Positions 41,526-50,995 of a stretch of 64,000 bases of DNA are shown here, in pieces (position 1 is the first letter of the stretch; each line of letters starts with the position of its first letter). Both the position numbers and the translations under genes were made by a program. The stretch is from positions 1 through 64,000 of the forward strand of contig JBEIQE010000008.1 of NCBI GenBank assembly GCA_040376705.1, written 5' to 3'. The DNA is from JBEIQE01 sp040376705 (GTDB lineage Bacteria; Pseudomonadota; Alphaproteobacteria; UBA2400). Below the pieces are notes generated by a model, which did not search any database, was not told where the DNA came from, and saw only the letters and a program-made list of their open reading frames with translations.

Positions 41526-42627
41526 TGGGGCGCGCTTTGCGCCTGATTATAATTCAGCGCGCGCGCGTTTTTGTGCATTAGCCAAACAGGCCGGTGCGCA
41601 GCACGAGCGGCATACGCACCCCACAGCTAAAGGTCCGCAGGGCGAAAGCCTGTCGGTTGATATCGCACGTTTGGGCGCTGGCCAGCCGCAGCGACTTGTC
41701 ATCATCAGCTCGGGTGTGCATGGTATTGAGGGTTTCATCGGCTCGGCGGTGCAAAACCATGCGCTTGAGCAGCAGATGTTTGCTCGTTTGCCCGCTGATA
41801 TTGCCGTTGTGCTGGTACATGCGGTTAATCCTTTTGGTTTTGCTCACCACCGCCGCTGCAATGAGGACGGGATTGACCTTAACCGCAACTTCATCGATTG
41901 GAGCAAGGCCAAGCCCGCCGAGCATGAGCATACCGGCTGGCTGATGGAGCGCGCGTTCGTGCCACAGCCAAAGCAGGATGAGGTCGATGCCTTCATCAAG
42001 GCGCAGGGTGATGCTGTCTATCTTAAAGCCATGGCGCAGGGGCAGTATCGTTTTCCTCTCGGCGTATGCTATGGCGGAACAGCACCCGCGTGGTCGCATC
42101 AGGTCTGGAATAACATACTCACCGTACATGCCGCTAAAGTGCCGGAGCTTGTGCATATCGACCTGCATAGCGGTTATGGCCCGGTGGGTGGTGCTACCAT
42201 TCTGACCGCGGATGATATGAGCACTGCCAATATCGCGCGCGCCAAAGCGTGGTGGGGCGAGCAGCTTGAATATTCAGCGCCCGCCAACAGCTCGGCTGCT
42301 GCCTTGGCGAATGTAAGCGGCCCGATTGAGTGCTCGTTTGCACTTTATAAGCCTGAAGCCAATACGCTGTCTGTGACTATAGAAAAAGGCACCATTCCGT
42401 TCCCGCAGGTCTTGGCCACATTGGTGTCTGACCATCAGCGGGTAGCAGCGCAGCAGCCTGCCACTGCCGCCAGCATTGCCAGCATGCGCGCTGCCTATGC
42501 GCCGGTTGATGTTGCATGGCAGACCAGCGTGGTCAGTAGCTTTACCCGTATCATCCAGCAGGGGCTTGCGGGCATGGCAGCTGAAAAATCGCTACGACTC
42601 GCCCGCGCGCGGCAAGGGCCGCAATAA
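41515..42627 (+). CDS. DUF2817 family M14-like metallopeptidase, copy 2
   Basis: The protein has 370 residues from the ATG at 41515, which overlaps the end of the first copy. Corresponding motifs are SSGVHGIEGFIGSAVQ, EDGIDLNRNFIDW and HIDLHSGYGPVG, all zinc and substrate ligands intact. About half of the residues seem to match copy 1, so the duplication is old and both copies are kept functional. Probably co-transcribed and of related specificity. Confidence 0.8.
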   Translation: MQPDGARFAPDYNSARARFCALAKQAGAQHERHTHPTAKGPQGESLSVDIARLGAGQPQRLVIISSGVHGIEGFIGSAVQNHALEQQMFARLPADIAVVLVHAVNPFGFAHHRRCNEDGIDLNRNFIDWSKAKPAEHEHTGWLMERAFVPQPKQDEVDAFIKAQGDAVYLKAMAQGQYRFPLGVCYGGTAPAWSHQVWNNILTVHAAKVPELVHIDLHSGYGPVGGATILTADDMSTANIARAKAWWGEQLEYSAPANSSAAALANVSGPIECSFALYKPEANTLSVTIEKGTIPFPQVLATLVSDHQRVAAQQPATAASIASMRAAYAPVDVAWQTSVVSSFTRIIQQGLAGMAAEKSLRLARARQGPQ

Positions 42628-42695
42628 CGCTCTTGCGCGTCTTCCATTCCCCGTTAGGTTGGGCCCTGTCCAATTAAATGGGCAGGGAGAACATA

Positions 42696-44156
42696 ATGAG
42701 CATCGATGCAGCAATTAATGAGATGATGAAGGCCCCCAGCGAGCTGGCGGTAAGCGTTATCTTATATGAAGTGCCTGTAACATTTGGCGGCACCGCCGCC
42801 GAGTTGCCGCTGATTGTGGTTTGGCTTATTGCTGCCGGCCTGTTCTTTACATTCTACCTGCGTTTTATCAGCCTGCGTGGCTTCAAGCATGCGTTTGATC
42901 TGGTGCGCGGCAAGTATAGCGACCCTAATTGCAAGGGTGAGGTCTCGCATTTTCAGGCTTTGGCGACTGCGCTTTCGGGCACGGTTGGTCTTGGTAATAT
43001 CGCCGGTGTTGCGGTTGCCATTACCCTGGGCGGTCCGGGTGCTGCCTTCTGGATGGTAGTGGCGGGCTTCCTTGGCATGTCACTCAAGTTTGCTGAATGT
43101 CTGCTGGGTGTGAAATACCGTATTGAGAATGCTGACGGCACCGTCTCCGGCGGCGCCATGTATTACCTTAGCCGTGGTTTGCCCGAGGTACATCCAGCAT
43201 TGATGTGGCCCGGTAAAATCATGGCGGTGCTGTTTGCCATTTGCTGTGTGGGTGGTGCCATTGGCGGGGGTAATATGTTCCAGGTCAATCAGGCCTATCA
43301 GCAGATGGTGAATGTGAGCGGCGGCAGCGAAACCTGGCTGGCGCATAACGCCTGGGCTTTTGGCCTGTTCATGGCCGTACTCACTGGAGTTGTTATTATT
43401 GGCGGCATGAAGACCATCGCGCGCGTAACCGAAAAGCTGGTGCCAATCATGTGTGGTCTTTATCTGATAGCCGGTTTTGTGATCATTTTCGTCAATATTC
43501 ATAACGTTCCCGCAGCGCTGGCGCTTATCGTAACTTCGGCTTTTGCGCCGCAGGCGGTGGCGGGTGGTATTATCGGCGCTATCGTGGCGGGATTCCGCCG
43601 CGCGGCCTTCTCTAACGAGGCTGGTTTCGGCTCGGCGGCGATTGCGCATTCGGCGGTTAAAACCAAGGAGCCTGTCACTGAAGGTCTCGTGGCGCTGCTC
43701 GAACCGTTTATCGATACCATCATCATCTGCACCATGACCGCGCTGGTTATTGTGGTCAGCGGTGTGTATCAGGAGGCCGGGGTTGATGGCGTCACGCTCA
43801 CCTCGCATGCCTTTGCCACGGTGTTGCCATGGTTCCCCAAGGTGCTCGCGATTGTGGTGTTCCTGTTTGCCTATTCAACCATGATTTCGTGGTCGTATTA
43901 CGGCAACAAGGCATGGTTCTACCTGTTTGGCGAGAACAAGGCCATGGACCTGCTCTACAAGCTGCTGTTCTGCAGTGCCACGGTTGTGGGTGCAACCATG
44001 AGCCTTGGGAATGTCATCGACTTCTCGGATTCGATGATGTTTGCCATGTCGATCTTCAATATCATTGCGCTTTATATTCTCGCCGGTGTTATCAAGCGCG
44101 AGCTGAACAGCTACTGGAGCCGTTACAAGGCGGGTGCGTTTACGCCGGGCAGATAG
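42696..44156 (+). CDS. Alanine or glycine:cation symporter (AGCS family)
   Basis: The protein has 486 residues from the ATG at 42696 (ribosome site agggagaa). Ten to eleven membrane helices; family signatures ALSGTVGLGNIAGVAVAITLGGPGA and FAECLLGVKYR near the N-terminus, and AFSNEAGFGSAAIAHSAVK in the middle. It imports alanine or glycine with sodium. It follows the peptidase pair by 68 bp, so uptake or salvage of amino acids released from peptides is a possible link. Confidence 0.93.
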   Translation: MSIDAAINEMMKAPSELAVSVILYEVPVTFGGTAAELPLIVVWLIAAGLFFTFYLRFISLRGFKHAFDLVRGKYSDPNCKGEVSHFQALATALSGTVGLGNIAGVAVAITLGGPGAAFWMVVAGFLGMSLKFAECLLGVKYRIENADGTVSGGAMYYLSRGLPEVHPALMWPGKIMAVLFAICCVGGAIGGGNMFQVNQAYQQMVNVSGGSETWLAHNAWAFGLFMAVLTGVVIIGGMKTIARVTEKLVPIMCGLYLIAGFVIIFVNIHNVPAALALIVTSAFAPQAVAGGIIGAIVAGFRRAAFSNEAGFGSAAIAHSAVKTKEPVTEGLVALLEPFIDTIIICTMTALVIVVSGVYQEAGVDGVTLTSHAFATVLPWFPKVLAIVVFLFAYSTMISWSYYGNKAWFYLFGENKAMDLLYKLLFCSATVVGATMSLGNVIDFSDSMMFAMSIFNIIALYILAGVIKRELNSYWSRYKAGAFTPGR

Positions 44157-44157
44157 C

Positions 44158-44439
44158 CTAGCTTTTGTCGGTATTCTCGAACTTCGACATCGCGCGGATC
44201 ATGCCGATAAGAAGTAGCATCGAGATACCGCCATAGATAATGCCTTTGGGCTGCAGCAGGATGAACAGCGTAAGCAGTATGGTCAGCATATTCAGCATAT
44301 GCAGCGCCATCACACCGCGCAGGCCGAGGCGGCGGCGCAGGATGAACGCGAACGAGCTGATCAGCCCGATCATGACCAGCGCGCCGGCGGCGATGCTTTG
44401 AAACGATGTGGCATCAATAATCGTCAAGGTGCTGTTCAT
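44158..44439 (-). CDS. Small membrane protein, 93 residues
   Basis: Three hydrophobic helices (about 12-31, 38-58 and 60-80), no signal. The ATG at 44439 overlaps the preceding gene's stop (ATGA), so it is translated together with it. It is the last gene of the tetR-aas unit. It converges on the symporter gene with one base between stops. No family recognised. Confidence 0.6.
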   Translation of the reverse strand: MNSTLTIIDATSFQSIAAGALVMIGLISSFAFILRRRLGLRGVMALHMLNMLTILLTLFILLQPKGIIYGGISMLLLIGMIRAMSKFENTDKS

Positions 44440-45605
44440 CAGGCTTTGCTCCTGCCGCTTAATTCTGGCCATGTGGTCATCAGGGGTTGGCTCACGCGCG
44501 GGTTACGCAGTTTCCAGATCACGCCATCAACAAAGAAGTGATGGATCTGTACCGCTGCCAGCGTAATGCCAATCGCTGCTCCAGTGCCAATGTCAAACTG
44601 CAAACCTGCCATTTTAGGTAATACGTAGAACAGGAAAATACCGCCCACCACGTTTAGGGCAAACCAGCGTGTACTCTCAAGTGCAGCGTGTTTGGGTGTG
44701 GGGGTGAGCTTGCCTTCGTCCGCCCGCTCCTTGAGGTTGATGGCCCAGGCGATGAGCAGGTACTGTAGCGAGTGATAGGCCGGTACAAATTCCTGAAACC
44801 CATTCATGCCTGCACCGATGATGAACCATGCATATTGCGCCACTGCTGGCACCAAAAGCAGTAACGGCAGGCGGCGCTTTTGCTGGAGTGCGGCATTTAT
44901 AAGCAGGACAGCGCAGGCAAGTCCCGCAGCCTGAATTGCGGTTTTATAAAGGATAAAGAAATCATCCGGCAGGCCGAACACTGGCAGGGCGATGCCGTAG
45001 TATTCCGGCAGTTTATTGTAGCCCTCAGCCGCCAGGGTAGGTCCAAGGTAGGTGCCAAAGATAAAGCAGATCAGCGCGCGTTTCAGTACGGGCGAAATCA
45101 CAAACCCCGCACGGCGGGCATACAGCATGGTAATGCCAAGTGTTTGTGCCGAGAAGTGATAGGGCGACCAGATGAGAAACACCTTCACAAACCACGGCGC
45201 GATGGTGGTGGGCATGAGGAGCGCGGCTGTGAGCATGACAAACAGTAAAGCCGGTACGCCTATGGCTGTTACCGGAAACTGCATCATGTTTTCGCGTGAG
45301 CGATAGAGGCGGTGGCTGGTGGCGGAAAAATGCGGGTGGTTGATGGCCCAGGTGAGCAGCGTGGCGACGATTGCTGCATCATACACATTGACCGGATAAT
45401 CATGAAACGGCGCCGCCATGATGCTGAGTAGCGGCCCGAACAGTACCCCCAAGGTGGCGGTAATCACCGCGCGCAGCTCGGCCGAGCTGAACAACGCAAG
45501 ATGGATGATCGAGAACCCACCAATCAGCAGGAAGTCGACCGGCGTATTTACAAACGCTGTTTGCTTGGCTGTTTGCAGCTGGGGGGCGATTGCGGGGGCG
45601 CTCAT
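44439..45605 (-). CDS. Polytopic membrane protein with clustered histidines
   Basis: The protein has 388 residues and about 9-10 membrane helices. Histidines lie at helix ends in INHPHFSATSHRLY, SPYHFSAQ, YHSLQY and VQIHHFFVDGVIWKLR. Such His clusters occur in membrane di-iron oxygenases and in Brp/Blh-like proteins, but no exact signature is met. The neighbouring Aas fusion and TetR suggest lipid metabolism. It starts nine bases after the aas stop. Confidence 0.55.
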   Translation of the reverse strand: MSAPAIAPQLQTAKQTAFVNTPVDFLLIGGFSIIHLALFSSAELRAVITATLGVLFGPLLSIMAAPFHDYPVNVYDAAIVATLLTWAINHPHFSATSHRLYRSRENMMQFPVTAIGVPALLFVMLTAALLMPTTIAPWFVKVFLIWSPYHFSAQTLGITMLYARRAGFVISPVLKRALICFIFGTYLGPTLAAEGYNKLPEYYGIALPVFGLPDDFFILYKTAIQAAGLACAVLLINAALQQKRRLPLLLLVPAVAQYAWFIIGAGMNGFQEFVPAYHSLQYLLIAWAINLKERADEGKLTPTPKHAALESTRWFALNVVGGIFLFYVLPKMAGLQFDIGTGAAIGITLAAVQIHHFFVDGVIWKLRNPRVSQPLMTTWPELSGRSKA

Positions 45606-45614
45606 GCCCTTACG

Positions 45615-48600
45615 TTACGCTGCCAGTTGCATCCGTTCAAGCACCAGCCGCTGCAGCTCTACATAATCCGTCTTGCCGGTGCCCAAAAGGGGCAGGGCCT
45701 CGAAGTGCAGGATCTGGCGTGGCAGCATCAGCTCGGTCTGGTCTTCAGCCTTCAGCTGAGCGAGGATCTCGCTGTTCTGAGCATCCGGCTTGGTGGTGCA
45801 CAGGATCAGCGCTTCACCCTTGCGTGCATCCGGCACGGCAACCACAGCATGCGCCATGCCCGGCCAGACGCGCTCTAGTACACCTTCAACTGCGCTCAGC
45901 GAAATCATTTCGCCGGCAATTTTGGCAAAGCGCTTGGCGCGGCCCAGGATGCGCACATAACCCATGTCATCAATGCTCACGATATCCCCGGTATCATGCC
46001 AGTTCTCGCCATTCTCGCGTTCAGGCGGCTGCAGCACGCCCGGCTGGTCTGACTTGAGATAGCCCATCATCACGTTAGGGCCACTTACATGCAGGCGGCC
46101 ACCTTCGGTAATGCCGGGTACCGGAGTGAGCTTGGCTTTCATACCGGGCAGGATACGGCCCACAGTGCCAGCCTTGTTATGCATGAAGGTATTGATCGAG
46201 ATGGTGGGCGCGGTTTCGGTAGCGCCATAGCCTTCGAGAATGCGCACACCATAGCGGTCGGCATACATGCGGCGGGTTTCTTCCTTCACCTTCTCGGCAC
46301 CCGCGCACACAAAGCGCAACGAATAGAAGTCGTAAGGATGCGCGGTGCGCGCATAACCGGTCAGGAAGGTATCGGTGCCAAACAGCACCGTCGCATTGCA
46401 GTCATACGCCAGAAGCGGAATGATGCGGTAATGCAAGGGCGATGGGTACAGGAAGGTACGTGCACCCGCCATCAGCGGTACCAGCAAGCCGCCGGTCAGG
46501 CCAACCGAGTGGAAGATCGGTAGCGCGTTCAGCACCACATCCTTGGGTGAGAAATCAAGGCGCGAGCCTACCTGCCAGCGGTTGGCCAACAGGTTGCGGT
46601 GCGAGAGCACAACGCCCTTGGGCAGGCCTTCAGAGCCAGAGGTGAAGAGCACCACGGCAGCAGATTCAGCATTCACCTGATGGCGCAGGTGCAGGTAACG
46701 CGCCATGTATTTACCCAACAGGCCGCCCAGCTTGTCGGTCAGGGTCAGCTTGGCGCGAATATCCTCAAGATATACCAGCTTTACTTTGCCCGCCAAAGCC
46801 TGCTCCACCGCTTCAAGCCGCGCCAGCTCGATGAACTTGCGCGAGGTGATGATGTAGTCAAGCTTCGCGGCATCACAGCAGGCCAGCATGCTGGCAATAC
46901 CGGAGGTGAAGTTGATCATGGCGGGTGTGCGGCCGGTGTAGTTGAGCGCAAAGAAGCTCACGGCTGCGGCATTGCTGTTGGGCAGCATCAGGCCGATCCG
47001 ATCGCCCTTGTTGCCCAACTTGCGGAACTGGCGGCCCAGCACCAGCATGCCGGTAATCATGCGGTTATAGCTGATGGGTTTGCGCTCACGGTCTTCCAGC
47101 ACAATATGGCGGCCGCCATGCAGGTCGCGCGCATCGAGCAGGGCTTCGACCAGCGATTCATTCAGCTCACTGGTTTCGAACAGCAGGTTGCTCATCAGGT
47201 CGTACAGCTTCTGGCCGGCAATCTGGCGGCGCACGCGGGCGGATACGCCTGCAGGCATCTCGAATTTTTCAGGCGGCAGAATGGTCAGGCTCACACGCGG
47301 GAAGGTACGGCGGCGCACCATGCCCTTGAGGTAAGAGAAGCGGGTGTATTCAGCGCCTTCAATACGCACGGGTACAATCATGGCATTGGCCTTTTCGGCA
47401 ATCAGGCCCGGGCCTTCATTCACCTTCATCAATGCGCCGGTGGTGGTAATGCGCCCTTCAGGGAAGATTACGCAATGCGCGCCTTCAGCCACGCGGTTGA
47501 TCAGACCCTTGAGGGCCATAGGCTGCGTGGGGTCAATCCGGTAGGCTTCGATCAGTGCGAGGAACGGCTTTACCCACCACTGTTCAGCAATAATGCTGTT
47601 TACTGCAAACAGGGGTTTACCGGGCAGGAAAGCGGCGAGTAGCAAACCATCGAGCAGCGAGACGTGATTGGCCACAATCACTGCGCGCGGGCCGGCCTTC
47701 TCGAGGTTCTCGAGGCCATTCACCTTCACATCGAAACATGCGCGCAGAATGCGCTGGAAAATTTGCTTCAGCACCGTTTGCGGAATGAGCGTGATGATAA
47801 CCGGTATGGCAATGAGGTTGGCCAGTGCCACCAGCAACCAGATCATTGGCACGCTGAAGCCAATGCTGATAAGCATAACCGCAGTCAGGCTCGAGACCAC
47901 CATGGCGGCAGAGTCGATGATATTGGCAGCTGCAATGGTGCGGGCGCGCAGCTCTTCCCGCGCTTTGCTTTGCAGCATGGTCGCCAGCGGCACGAGGTAG
48001 ATACCGCCGCAGATCGCCAGTAGCAGCAGCTCAACCATAATGAACCAGCCTGCACGCAGAGCCATGAGGTCGGCTACATATAAGGTGCCGTCATGCGGCG
48101 GGAAGGTGAGGAGCGAGAGCGACAGCGCCATGCCGCTGATAGCCATACCGAGAGCACCTAGTATGGTGTAGCGCCCATCCAGCTGTTCGCCCAGCAGGCG
48201 GCGTACCAGCAGCGCGCCTATAGCCACACCAACCGAGAACAGCATGAAGAACAGGTTGAACACACCTTCGCTGGCGTGCAGTACATCCTTGGTCATGGTC
48301 GGCATCTGGCCGATGTAGAGGGTCGAGACAAACCAGAACCACGCGTTACCGGCAATCACCAGCGCAATACCGGGCTGGCTGGTGGCCTGCTTGAGGATAT
48401 TGACTGTCTCGCCCACAATATTGGGGTTTACCTTCAGGTCCTTTGCGGTGGCGGGTGCGGGCAATATATAAAGCGAAGCCAGCCAGCCGATGATGGCCAG
48501 CGTCACCATAACGGCAGCAGTAATGTATGTGCCATAATTCAGCATCACCAGAATACTACCGGCTACAGTGCCGAACAGAATGGCAAGGTTGGTCGCCGCG

Positions 48601-49121
48601 CCTACAATGGCGTTACCCGTGAGCAGCTCGTTAGGGGCCAGATGCTGCGGGAGAATGGCGTATTTAACCGGGCTATAGAAAGCGGCAATTGTACCCGCTA
48701 GTGCAAGGCTGGCCATCATGAAGGCAATACTGCCGCTGTTAATGGCAATCGCGCCCACCAGCATCACCAGTACTTCGGTAAACTTCAGGCGCTTCATCCA
48801 CCAGGCTTTATCGAACTTGTCGGCCAGCTGGCCCGCGGTGGCCGAGAACAGGAAGTAGGGCAGCATGAAGAGCGCAGGTGCCAGTGCGGCAATGCTGGCA
48901 GCTTCACGCTTCAGGCCTTCAACCGCCTCGGGTGCAGCATTGGCAATCAGCGCCGCGTAAATGCTGAACTGCACGAAAATGACCAGCGCACTGCGGAACA
49001 TGTTATCGGCAAACGCACCGACAGACAGGCCAGCGAGCAACGGGCCGAAGCGGCGGCTGGCGATCAGGGCCCAGGGTGAGGCGGGCTTGACGGTGGTTAC
49101 GTCGATCACGGTATCTGTCAT
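45615..49121 (-). CDS. aas: Aas-type fusion: lysophospholipid transporter, acyltransferase and acyl-ACP synthetase
   Basis: The protein has 1168 residues in three parts. The MFS/LplT-like transporter is 1-415 with about 12 helices. The PlsC acyltransferase is about 430-640 with NHVSLLDG (HX4D) and FPEGRIT. The AMP-binding acyl-activating enzyme is about 650-1168 with LFTSGSEGLPKGVVLSH, GYGATETAPTIS and HDTGDI. Together these import lysophospholipids and reacylate them with acyl-ACP made in place. In E. coli LplT and Aas are separate proteins; the triple fusion occurs in other proteobacteria. It starts one base after tetR. Confidence 0.93.
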   Translation of the reverse strand: MTDTVIDVTTVKPASPWALIASRRFGPLLAGLSVGAFADNMFRSALVIFVQFSIYAALIANAAPEAVEGLKREAASIAALAPALFMLPYFLFSATAGQLADKFDKAWWMKRLKFTEVLVMLVGAIAINSGSIAFMMASLALAGTIAAFYSPVKYAILPQHLAPNELLTGNAIVGAATNLAILFGTVAGSILVMLNYGTYITAAVMVTLAIIGWLASLYILPAPATAKDLKVNPNIVGETVNILKQATSQPGIALVIAGNAWFWFVSTLYIGQMPTMTKDVLHASEGVFNLFFMLFSVGVAIGALLVRRLLGEQLDGRYTILGALGMAISGMALSLSLLTFPPHDGTLYVADLMALRAGWFIMVELLLLAICGGIYLVPLATMLQSKAREELRARTIAAANIIDSAAMVVSSLTAVMLISIGFSVPMIWLLVALANLIAIPVIITLIPQTVLKQIFQRILRACFDVKVNGLENLEKAGPRAVIVANHVSLLDGLLLAAFLPGKPLFAVNSIIAEQWWVKPFLALIEAYRIDPTQPMALKGLINRVAEGAHCVIFPEGRITTTGALMKVNEGPGLIAEKANAMIVPVRIEGAEYTRFSYLKGMVRRRTFPRVSLTILPPEKFEMPAGVSARVRRQIAGQKLYDLMSNLLFETSELNESLVEALLDARDLHGGRHIVLEDRERKPISYNRMITGMLVLGRQFRKLGNKGDRIGLMLPNSNAAAVSFFALNYTGRTPAMINFTSGIASMLACCDAAKLDYIITSRKFIELARLEAVEQALAGKVKLVYLEDIRAKLTLTDKLGGLLGKYMARYLHLRHQVNAESAAVVLFTSGSEGLPKGVVLSHRNLLANRWQVGSRLDFSPKDVVLNALPIFHSVGLTGGLLVPLMAGARTFLYPSPLHYRIIPLLAYDCNATVLFGTDTFLTGYARTAHPYDFYSLRFVCAGAEKVKEETRRMYADRYGVRILEGYGATETAPTISINTFMHNKAGTVGRILPGMKAKLTPVPGITEGGRLHVSGPNVMMGYLKSDQPGVLQPPERENGENWHDTGDIVSIDDMGYVRILGRAKRFAKIAGEMISLSAVEGVLERVWPGMAHAVVAVPDARKGEALILCTTKPDAQNSEILAQLKAEDQTELMLPRQILHFEALPLLGTGKTDYVELQRLVLERMQLAA

Positions 49122-49122
49122 G

Positions 49123-49725
49123 TTACTTATCCTTCATTCCGGCAAAGGCGGTATCGAGCAGGTGCTTGGCTAATACGCTGGCGCTTGGCGCGCCGATCAG
49201 TGGCAGGCGCCCGTTATGTTCGAGCGTGCCAAGCCCGTGCAGTGCGCTCCACAGCGAAGCGACATCACGCTTGAGCATATCGCTCGAGCGCTTGGGGAAC
49301 ATGGCTTTAAGTTCGGTCGCCACCAAGACGGGCAGGGCGCTGATGCGCGCTGCATATTCATCAGGTAATGCGCGGCCCTCGGGCAGCTTGTGGCCCAGCA
49401 CGAGTGACCACATGCGGGCATTATCAGCACAAAAGCTAAGGTAGGCGGCGGCAATCGCATGCACCTTGTGGCCGGGTTTGGCTTTTTCGGCGGCTTCCTC
49501 GAGTGTATCGTAAAGGCGCTCGAGCGTGCGGCCGTTCACCAGCAGCACCAGCTCATCAAGGTCTTCAACCAGATTATAGACATGGCCCAGCGAGTAGCCG
49601 ATGTGGGTGGCCAAGGCGCGCGCAGTCAGGGCTTCTGGCCCGCCTTGCAGCACCAGTGCCTCGGCTACGGCAATCAGTTTTTCGCGCAGGGCATCGCGGT
49701 CGATGCCGCCTTTACGTCGGGCCAT
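49123..49725 (-). CDS. TetR family transcriptional regulator
   Basis: The protein has 200 residues. The N-terminal helix-turn-helix (about 15-55, LVLQGGPEALTARALATHIGYSLGHVYNLV) matches TetR. The C-terminal ligand-binding domain is helical with a Trp-rich segment (ARMWSLVLGHKLP). It is first gene of the unit leading into aas, so it likely represses aas in response to an acyl ligand. An inverted repeat (49754-49768) is 29 bp ahead of its start. Confidence 0.9.
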   Translation of the reverse strand: MARRKGGIDRDALREKLIAVAEALVLQGGPEALTARALATHIGYSLGHVYNLVEDLDELVLLVNGRTLERLYDTLEEAAEKAKPGHKVHAIAAAYLSFCADNARMWSLVLGHKLPEGRALPDEYAARISALPVLVATELKAMFPKRSSDMLKRDVASLWSALHGLGTLEHNGRLPLIGAPSASVLAKHLLDTAFAGMKDK

Positions 49726-49753
49726 GAATTAATTCCTCCAGCTGTCCAATTTA

Positions 49754-49768
49754 ATGAACAATGTTCAT
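49754..49768. promoter_or_regulatory. Probable TetR operator
   Basis: Perfect inverted repeat atgaac-aat-gttcat. Its position about 30 bp upstream of the tetR start and overlapping the likely promoter suits autorepression of the tetR-aas unit. Confidence 0.6.
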
Positions 49769-49854
49769 AATGTCAAGGCTTATTAGGCTTGAAGTGAGGC
49801 GTTGCAGCTTGCTAGCGTGCCCTAGCTGACTACACGGCAAGATGAGGCACAAGT

Positions 49855-50520
49855 ATGAATAACTTTATAAAGCCAATTATTAGTGCTTTCTCGCTGGTAG
49901 CTCTGGCTGGCTGCAACAAGCAGGATGAGCCGCAGTTACTGCCCAGCACCCCTATCTATAGTTTTAATGCTGCCGTTGCACCGCGGGTTGAGCTGGCTTT
50001 GGCGCAGCTCAAGGATCCATTGCCGCAAACGCTGGATGGCTGCATGGCTCTGGCCCTTAATTACAGCTCCAGCCGTGCTTTACTGCAAGCCACCATGATG
50101 CATAAGGCTATGAGTGAAGCTGCCGTGGATATGGAAGCTGGGCCCAAAGCTGCGCTCCGTCGCTGGAACTACGACAACTATAGAGAAATCAGCGCACGTT
50201 TTGATGCCGCCGCGGCTGCGTGTAACCCGCTTATGCGCCAGGTGAATCCGGATGTGATGTCGGCGCGGCCCGAGATGGCTGAAACCTATATTGTCAGAGA
50301 TCATTTGTTTGCCACAGCCAGCCGTTATGGCCAACTGCTGCAGACTCATGCCCAGCGTAAAGGCAACCTCGACAAGTCATTCTGCCTTGAGGCCCGGCTT
50401 TATGCCCTGGGCGTTAATAATTCGCTTAATTATGCCGCCTTCGGGGATGGGCAGAAATTCGGAATTTATGATCAGCAGGTGCAACAGCTGCAGCAGGGCG
50501 TGACGGCTGTTTGCAATTAG
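49855..50520 (+). CDS. Predicted lipoprotein, 221 residues
   Basis: Signal II sequence MNNFIKPIISAFSLVALAGC with the lipidated Cys at 20. The mature part is helix-rich, with a cysteine in CMALALNY, one in AACNPLM and one near the end (TAVCN), so disulfides are possible. No family recognised. It stands alone between the tetR promoter and a 475-bp intergenic region. Confidence 0.7.
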   Translation: MNNFIKPIISAFSLVALAGCNKQDEPQLLPSTPIYSFNAAVAPRVELALAQLKDPLPQTLDGCMALALNYSSSRALLQATMMHKAMSEAAVDMEAGPKAALRRWNYDNYREISARFDAAAAACNPLMRQVNPDVMSARPEMAETYIVRDHLFATASRYGQLLQTHAQRKGNLDKSFCLEARLYALGVNNSLNYAAFGDGQKFGIYDQQVQQLQQGVTAVCN

Positions 50521-50995
50521 TCATAAATATCAGTATCTTATTGTGTTGCCACGCAGCAACATCGAGCGGGCAGGGGTAAAAGGCCGGTTATAGCTGCTTT
50601 GTAATAAAACCACAGAACAACCAAGTGCTGATCGCGAGTATTACCTGACCACTGTTCTAATTCAGTACGCGGGCTTTACTTGGTTTCTCAAGAGAATGTA
50701 TGCCGCTAAGGTCATGTTCCTGCTCATGAACAAGGCAGTGATGCTTTTGTAGGCAGAATATAATTACGCCGACTCGTTATGGTTACGTAATTTTTATCCA
50801 TTAATGGCCGTTTACCACCATCATTGTTGTATATTCGCCACTTTGATGTGTTGCCTAAGCGCATGTGAAGAATAGGTCAAATTGTTTAGAGTAATTCTTA
50901 GTCTAGTCTTATCTTTTACTTGCCACACTTACTCAGCTATTCTGCCCTAACATGCTAATTGACATGGCGAATATAGATAGGCACTGTCCGACATT
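50521..50995. other. 475-bp intergenic region, nothing firm
   Basis: AT-richer than the coding DNA. It contains a short inverted repeat tgttgc/gcaaca (50544-50549 and 50556-50561) without T-tract and no reading frame with coding character. It probably includes the promoter of the M23 peptidase gene, but I cannot identify -35/-10 boxes convincingly. No RNA gene recognised. Confidence 0.5.

Noticed and set aside
50521..50995. Undetected small gene or ncRNA in the 475-bp gap
   Set aside because: No coding character and no recognised RNA fold.
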